Shown in pieces: positions 59,897 to 64,000 of a DNA stretch of 64,000 nt. The notes under the pieces were generated by a model, which saw only the letters and a list, made by a program, of their open reading frames with translations, had not been told where the DNA came from and ran no database searches. The DNA lies in assembly GCA_943362175.1 (NCBI GenBank), contig CALRIU020000005.1, forward strand, positions 248,001-312,000, given 5' to 3'. The position numbers and the translations under genes were made by a program. This DNA comes from UBA4416 sp943362175 (GTDB lineage Bacteria; Bacteroidota; Bacteroidia; B-17B0; Aurantibacillaceae). Every line of letters begins with the position of its first letter. The first letter of the stretch is position 1.

Positions 59897-60481
59897 TTAT
59901 TTCCTGAGCAAACGCGCCATGTATTTCCCCACAATGTCGAATTCGAGGTTGACGGTATCTCCTGTTTTTAATGCTTTGAACACGGTATTGCCGTAGGTGT
60001 AGGGAATGATGCACACCGAAAAGGAATCGTCGTGCGAGTCCACCACGGTGAGGCTGGTACCATTGATGGTGATGCTGCCTTTTTCTACCGTCACGTTTCC
60101 TTTTGCAGGGTCGTAGTTCACGGTGTAGGTCCAGCTGCCGTTATTATCTGTAATGTTCGTTACCGTTCCTGTCTGGTCTACATGGCCCTGCACGATGTGC
60201 CCGTCGAAGCGGCCGTTGGCAGGCATGCAGCGCTCCAGGTTCACAATGTCGCCTACTTTCAGGCTTCCAAGGTTGGTTTTTTGGAGCGTTTCGTCAATGG
60301 CTGTCACGGTATACTGCTGACCCTCGATCTTCACCACTGTGAGGCAAACCCCATTGTGCGCCACGCTCTGGTCAATCTTCAGCTCATGGGTGATGGCGCT
60401 GCTGAAGCTGAAATGCACATTGCTTCCTTCTGCCTGGATGTGCGTAACTGTGGCCAGTGTTTCAATGATTCCTGTGAACAT
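59897..60481 (-). CDS. ribE: Riboflavin synthase (alpha subunit)
   Basis: A 194-aa cytoplasmic enzyme that disproportionates two 6,7-dimethyl-8-ribityllumazine molecules to riboflavin. The signature start is MFTGIIETLATV. Two lumazine-binding repeats are seen: SVAHNGVCLTVVKIEG in the first and TINGTSLTVVDSHDD in the second, with GDIVNLERCM and GDTVNLEFDIVGKY closing each. RFDGHIVQGHVDQTG is conserved. Length is standard. It starts one base after the stop of the MORN/YwqK-like gene, an unexpected operon partner. No FMN riboswitch was seen. Confidence 0.96.
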   Translation of the reverse strand: MFTGIIETLATVTHIQAEGSNVHFSFSSAITHELKIDQSVAHNGVCLTVVKIEGQQYTVTAIDETLQKTNLGSLKVGDIVNLERCMPANGRFDGHIVQGHVDQTGTVTNITDNNGSWTYTVNYDPAKGNVTVEKGSITINGTSLTVVDSHDDSFSVCIIPYTYGNTVFKALKTGDTVNLEFDIVGKYMARLLRK

Positions 60482-60482
60482 A

Positions 60483-61667
60483 TTACTTGTAGTGTTTAGT
60501 GTTTGTGAGCTTCCCCTGTTCAGAATAAAATTTCAGGTCGCCAGTCAGCTCCCCGTCTTTAAACCGGCCTTCGTTATAGAGCTGCCCGCTGTTGAAATAA
60601 CTCCTATACATCCCTTGTTCAACATCATCCACGTACATTTGTTCAACACGGATATGGCCGGTGATGTAATATTCCTTACAAATGCCGTTCTTCTTCCCGT
60701 TTCTATAGACATTCTCCACGCTCAGTGTTCCGCTCTCATTCCAGATCGTTTCCGCCAGAAGTGTATCGTTGGAATATACTTCGAGGGTTTTGCGCTTCCC
60801 GCTTTCGTAGAAATACTCGTAATTACCGTGCTTGAGGTTATCAAACATCTGCCCCTTGGAAAGCAGCTTGCCTTCCGGCGTGTAGTAATATTTTGTGCCG
60901 ATATACCTGTCGCCTGTGAGTTTGATCTCATTGACGAGGTAGCCGTTTTCATCATGCTCCGTATAGCTCATCTGAACGCCGTTCTCATAGGTCGCTGATT
61001 CTTTCTGCTTGCCTCCCGGATAAAACGAGGTCATGGTGCCGCTTACACTGAACATGTCTAAGTTCCCTTTTTCCCTGACCGCTCCCGAATGGTAATATTC
61101 CACATAGTTCCCGATAGCCGTATCATTTTTATAGGTTCTTTCCACATGCTTCCGTCCATCCGAAAAGAAACTTTCGGCCAGGCCCTCCCTTAATCCATTC
61201 CTGAATGCCGCTTTGTAACTCAGGTTCCCGGTAATGGGGTGGTATAACTTAACGCTGCCCGTACCGTTCTTCAGGTTGCCTCCATCCTGCGGATGGCCAT
61301 TGAGGTCGTAACTGTTGAGCAGGGAAACAGGCTTTCCGTTCCGATACTCCATACGGTAGTGGAGCTTTCCGGCCGATGTGGAAAAGCTGCTGACGCCATG
61401 AAGGTCGCTGTTCTTGTAGTGGCATTCGTAGTAAGGGCTTCCATTCAGAAAATAGCCTCTCAAAAATAAGAGCGTGTCTGTTCCGCTTATGTTCCGTTCG
61501 AGGGTATCTACCCGTGTGCTCGAAATAGGTTTTTCGTTGTATTCGAAGGCCAGGGAGTCCCTGAGGTTCGAAGCTTTCGCGGATTGCTCGGCAGCGGAAC
61601 GGAGCACCTGCTCACAGGAACACAGGCCCAGCACCACTCCTACAAAAAACATGTTATACCTCATCAT
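60483..61667 (-). CDS. MORN/YwqK-repeat lipoprotein
   Basis: A 394-aa exported protein. The start is MMRYNMFFVGVVLGLCSCEQ with a lipobox-like LCSC, so it is probably a lipoprotein. From about residue 75 onwards it consists of some 11-13 repeats of about 23 residues of the YwqK/MORN type (GYFLNGSPYYECHYKNSDLHG, MEYRNGKPVSLLNSYD, AAFRNGLREGLAESFFSDG, VYRNGKKNGICKEYY, GRFKDGELTGDLKFYSEQGK). Databases often name such proteins as YwqK-family antitoxin; nothing here supports a toxin-antitoxin role. It precedes ribE by one base. Function unknown. Confidence 0.85.
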   Translation of the reverse strand: MMRYNMFFVGVVLGLCSCEQVLRSAAEQSAKASNLRDSLAFEYNEKPISSTRVDTLERNISGTDTLLFLRGYFLNGSPYYECHYKNSDLHGVSSFSTSAGKLHYRMEYRNGKPVSLLNSYDLNGHPQDGGNLKNGTGSVKLYHPITGNLSYKAAFRNGLREGLAESFFSDGRKHVERTYKNDTAIGNYVEYYHSGAVREKGNLDMFSVSGTMTSFYPGGKQKESATYENGVQMSYTEHDENGYLVNEIKLTGDRYIGTKYYYTPEGKLLSKGQMFDNLKHGNYEYFYESGKRKTLEVYSNDTLLAETIWNESGTLSVENVYRNGKKNGICKEYYITGHIRVEQMYVDDVEQGMYRSYFNSGQLYNEGRFKDGELTGDLKFYSEQGKLTNTKHYK

Positions 61668-61759
61668 CGGGGCAACAAATTTACGCTTTATTCGCTTGCC
61701 CTCAAAGACCGGCTACAGATCAACGACCCGCGACAAGGATTTCCGGAAAAGCTGTTTCG

Positions 61760-64000
61760 TTAGAAGAACGCCCTTACCTGCGCACCACCGATGTTCACGA
61801 CTTTGGTCCCCGGCGATTTGCGGCCATCGTAATTGATGCTGATCTGGATATTGCTGGTGAGGTTACGCTGGTAAGTAAGGCCCCAGGTATAGTTGTAGCC
61901 GGTTTTGAGGGCGTTGAGCATTTCGTAGGCAATGGGCGTATTCTCGAGGTCGTTGTAGGTAATGGAAATAAAATTGAGCTTACCGGTGAAGCTTCCTTTT
62001 TCTACCTGGTTGTATTTGAACTCCAGCCCGAAGTCGTTGAGCTCCGCCTTCTGAAAGCCTTCGTAGATGATGTTCTGCTTCACGCCGTACTTGTAGATGA
62101 GGCTCACGCGGAAAGCGGTGTTGGGCTGGTAGCTGAGTTTTTGCTCCAGGTCGAAGTATTCGATGGCATAATTCCGCGTGGAGAAGAACAGCGACACGCT
62201 CGATTTGTTACCATAGATATTGGTGCTGTTAATGCTCCAGGCACGGGTCACATTCCATCGCCAGCGCCACTCGTGCGTTTCGTTGCCTCGGGTTTCGAAG
62301 CCATTGGTGAGCAGCTGCTTGCTGATGTTATTCTGGTAGGTGTAATCGGTACCGAATACAGCCGCACTCTGGTTAAAGAACAGACTCTGGCGCAGGGAAT
62401 AGTTGAGCGCTGTGATGGATGTATCATTCAGGCGCACATCAAAAGGATCAAAGGATAAGAGCCTGCCGTTGTCGTTCGACTTTTTATCGATGCGGTATAC
62501 CGATTGTGTGGCAAAGCGGCTGAGGAAGCGCATGGCCTTATCCACCGTATCTTTCAGGAATACAGCAGGGCGCAGGTTCAGGGAAAAACTGAACTGGTCG
62601 TGCAATACTTTCACATACTGGTTGGTGGGTGTATACACGCGGATATATAAGGCCTGATCGGGGAACTGGGCGATCTCAAACTCGTTGAGCTCCGCTACGC
62701 CATTGTCGTTATAATCTTTCCAGGCGTAGGTTCCCTGCCCGGCGGCTACGAGCAGGTAATAGTATTCTTTGCGGTTCTCGAGGCCGTAGCCCGTTTCATA
62801 GAACATGCTCGAGGTCACAAAGCCTTTCATGAGGCGTGGCGAATATTCGATGCGACCCAGAACGGTATTATCGGGTTTCAGGAATAAGGGATTGGCATTT
62901 TTTAAATGCAGCTCGCGGTAAGTCACGATCACGGAAAAGGGGTGGTTGCGAATGGTGTTGATGTTGGCCGAAAAGCCGGCATTCTGCGCCACGGTGGAAT
63001 CTTTGAGGATAGCACTGTAAGCCTGCTTGTCCCTGCGCTCCCGGTAAAACAGCTTGAAGAGGTTCCCTGTTGTATCCTTGTTGGTGATGTTCCCTTCCCA
63101 TTCCCAGAACTGGTAGCTGCGCGGCAGGAGGCTGTCGGAGGTGGTGGTGCGGAACTCGTTGCGCTCGAACTCATCCAGGAAATTGAGCTTGAGCTTCCAA
63201 ACGTCCTGAGAGATTAGCGACTTGTGCCTATAGAAGCCACTGCGTTGCGCCAGGTAATTGCCCGTGAGGTAAGAGCCGGTATAATTGAGAGAAGTCGTTT
63301 TTGTATTATAAAAGCTGGTGATGCCGTGCTTCAGGCCCTGGTAAAAAGAACCCTCGTCAAAAAAATTAATGCCATACAAGAGCTTCAGCTTGTTGCCTTT
63401 CTGAATGCCGGCCTGCAGAAAGCCCACGTTCTGATCGGTATTCACCGGTGCGCTGATGGGGCGGTTCCAGTCGCGCTCAAACTCCACAGCCCTGTATCGC
63501 TCTATGGGGTTGAAGTATTTCTGGATGTATTCGTAGCCGACGTTGTACACCGCATTCAATGATTCTTTTTTAACCGTATCTGCTCTGATCACGCTTTGGT
63601 TGTTACTGTTCAGGCGAAAGCCATAACCGTCGTCGTCGCCCGAACTGAACTTACTGAAGGTGTTGATGTCATTTTTGGTATATACGCCTTCGAGGTCGAT
63701 GGTGTGCAGCTTATCAAATTCGTAGAAGCCGCCGGCCGTCACCATCTGCTTCTTTTTGGGTGTTACCAGCGGGATAACGGGCTCGTAATTTCCCTGCAGA
63801 ACACCGCCAACCGGCGCTACCCACTTGTAAACCCTGCCATTGGCCGTGGTGATCTGCTGGATGTAGTTGCCGCTGTTCTCGCCCACATAGCTGAACTTCA
63901 CGCGGTAGCGCGCACTGTCGGGATTCAGGGAATACAGGTAAATACCGGGATAGAGAAAGGCCCCGACCACGGTATCGTGCTTCCAGTAAAATACATCGGT
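61760..64000 (-). CDS. Large outer-membrane beta-barrel protein, N-terminus beyond the window
   Basis: The last 746 codons of a longer gene; the frame stays open to base 64000 (upstream residues read VFYWKHDTVVGAFLYPGIY), so the start lies outside. The chain is built of many amphipathic strands with alternating aromatic residues (YRVKFSYVGENSGNYIQ, KLKLLYGINFFDEGSFYQG, VSLIYKYGVKQNIIYEGF, GYNYTWGLTYQRNLTSNIQISINYDGRKS), and contains a Ca-binding-like DYNDNGVAELNEFE segment near the middle. It ends in GGAQVRAFF, an aromatic terminus typical of BAM substrates. It lies 92 bases upstream of the lipoprotein gene. I cannot name the family; SprA and TonB-dependent receptor identity are not supported by visible motifs. 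Confidence 0.75.
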   Translation of the reverse strand, partial: TDVFYWKHDTVVGAFLYPGIYLYSLNPDSARYRVKFSYVGENSGNYIQQITTANGRVYKWVAPVGGVLQGNYEPVIPLVTPKKKQMVTAGGFYEFDKLHTIDLEGVYTKNDINTFSKFSSGDDDGYGFRLNSNNQSVIRADTVKKESLNAVYNVGYEYIQKYFNPIERYRAVEFERDWNRPISAPVNTDQNVGFLQAGIQKGNKLKLLYGINFFDEGSFYQGLKHGITSFYNTKTTSLNYTGSYLTGNYLAQRSGFYRHKSLISQDVWKLKLNFLDEFERNEFRTTTSDSLLPRSYQFWEWEGNITNKDTTGNLFKLFYRERRDKQAYSAILKDSTVAQNAGFSANINTIRNHPFSVIVTYRELHLKNANPLFLKPDNTVLGRIEYSPRLMKGFVTSSMFYETGYGLENRKEYYYLLVAAGQGTYAWKDYNDNGVAELNEFEIAQFPDQALYIRVYTPTNQYVKVLHDQFSFSLNLRPAVFLKDTVDKAMRFLSRFATQSVYRIDKKSNDNGRLLSFDPFDVRLNDTSITALNYSLRQSLFFNQSAAVFGTDYTYQNNISKQLLTNGFETRGNETHEWRWRWNVTRAWSINSTNIYGNKSSVSLFFSTRNYAIEYFDLEQKLSYQPNTAFRVSLIYKYGVKQNIIYEGFQKAELNDFGLEFKYNQVEKGSFTGKLNFISITYNDLENTPIAYEMLNALKTGYNYTWGLTYQRNLTSNIQISINYDGRKSPGTKVVNIGGAQVRAFF

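Noticed and set aside
59897..60600. FMN riboswitch for ribE
   Set aside because: ribE starts one base after another coding gene, leaving no leader, and no RFN-like conserved blocks were seen.
60483..61667. Toxin-antitoxin module (YwqK family antitoxin)
   Set aside because: The protein is a lipoprotein-like repeat protein and no toxin gene is adjacent.
61760..64000. SprA translocon or TonB-dependent receptor
   Set aside because: No plug domain, TonB box or SprA-type motif was seen in the visible part; the N-terminus is missing.
1..64000. tRNA, rRNA, insertion sequence, integrase or phage genes
   Set aside because: None was recognised on either strand by eye; a tRNAscan/Infernal run would be decisive for small RNAs.

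Overview
The window looks like a chromosomal stretch from a Bacteroidota bacterium, probably of the Cytophagales/Chitinophagales type. The evidence is five large secreted proteins with the gliding-motility-associated (type B, CHU_C-like) C-terminal sorting domain, two PorP/SprF-family proteins, two RemB/Wzi-like outer-membrane proteins, small Bacteroidota families (DUF3098, DUF6427/DUF6341), TAnnTTTG-like -7 boxes and no obvious Shine-Dalgarno sequences. I saw no tRNA, rRNA, CRISPR array, transposase or phage gene.

Layout. 33-10004 (minus) is a type IX secretion block: two type B cargos (1345 and 575 aa), each followed by its own PorP/SprF-like protein, and then a TPR/PD40/OmpA protein. 10101-13672 (minus) is a carbamoyltransferase cassette: NodU/SxtI-type carbamoyltransferase, a 49-aa DUF5989 (SxtK-like) membrane peptide, an SxtJ-like membrane protein and a membrane-anchored SGNH hydrolase. 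13954-15218 holds a divergent pair of small membrane-protein families. 15219-15865 is a 647-bp gene-free nest of repeats. 15866-22736 is housekeeping and peptidase genes (asnS, prolyl oligopeptidase, NTF2-like, flavoprotein, M20 peptidase). 22885-27638 (plus) is a tandem pair of type B cargos, the second apparently starting with ATC. 27723-33252 carries a PgpH-type c-di-AMP phosphodiesterase, a DUF1801 protein, a SpoIIE-type phosphatase and an HpnE/phytoene-desaturase-like oxidoreductase. 33581-40023 (minus) is a surface-polysaccharide operon: gmd, fcl, RemB/Wzi-like, WecA-like, RemB/Wzi-like. 40154-42639 (plus) is DUF3098, uppP and clpX. 42843-51174 (minus) has a lipocalin, a HerA-like ATPase, a 1544-aa cargo, 3-hydroxyanthranilate dioxygenase and an enoyl-CoA hydratase. 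51351-55933 has an alpha/beta hydrolase, a feoA-feoB-cysQ operon and an OmpA protein. 56115-59458 (minus) is purQ followed by a redoxin, an unknown protein and a cytochrome c/copper monooxygenase with a T9SS type A tail. 59897-64000 is riboflavin synthase, an MORN/YwqK-like lipoprotein and the 3' part of a large outer-membrane beta-barrel gene cut by the window edge.

How they work together. The dominant theme is the cell surface: T9SS cargos with their adaptor proteins, fucose-nucleotide synthesis plus a polyprenyl-phosphate sugar-phosphate transferase, undecaprenyl phosphate recycling (UppP), and a probable envelope carbamoylation cassette. The strongest candidates for under-described biology are the SxtI/K/J-SGNH cassette, the repeated cargo/PorP modules with a shared Cys-containing N-terminal domain in two cargos, and the redoxin/unknown/cytochrome-monooxygenase operon. 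Several intergenic gaps carry families of short palindromic repeats.
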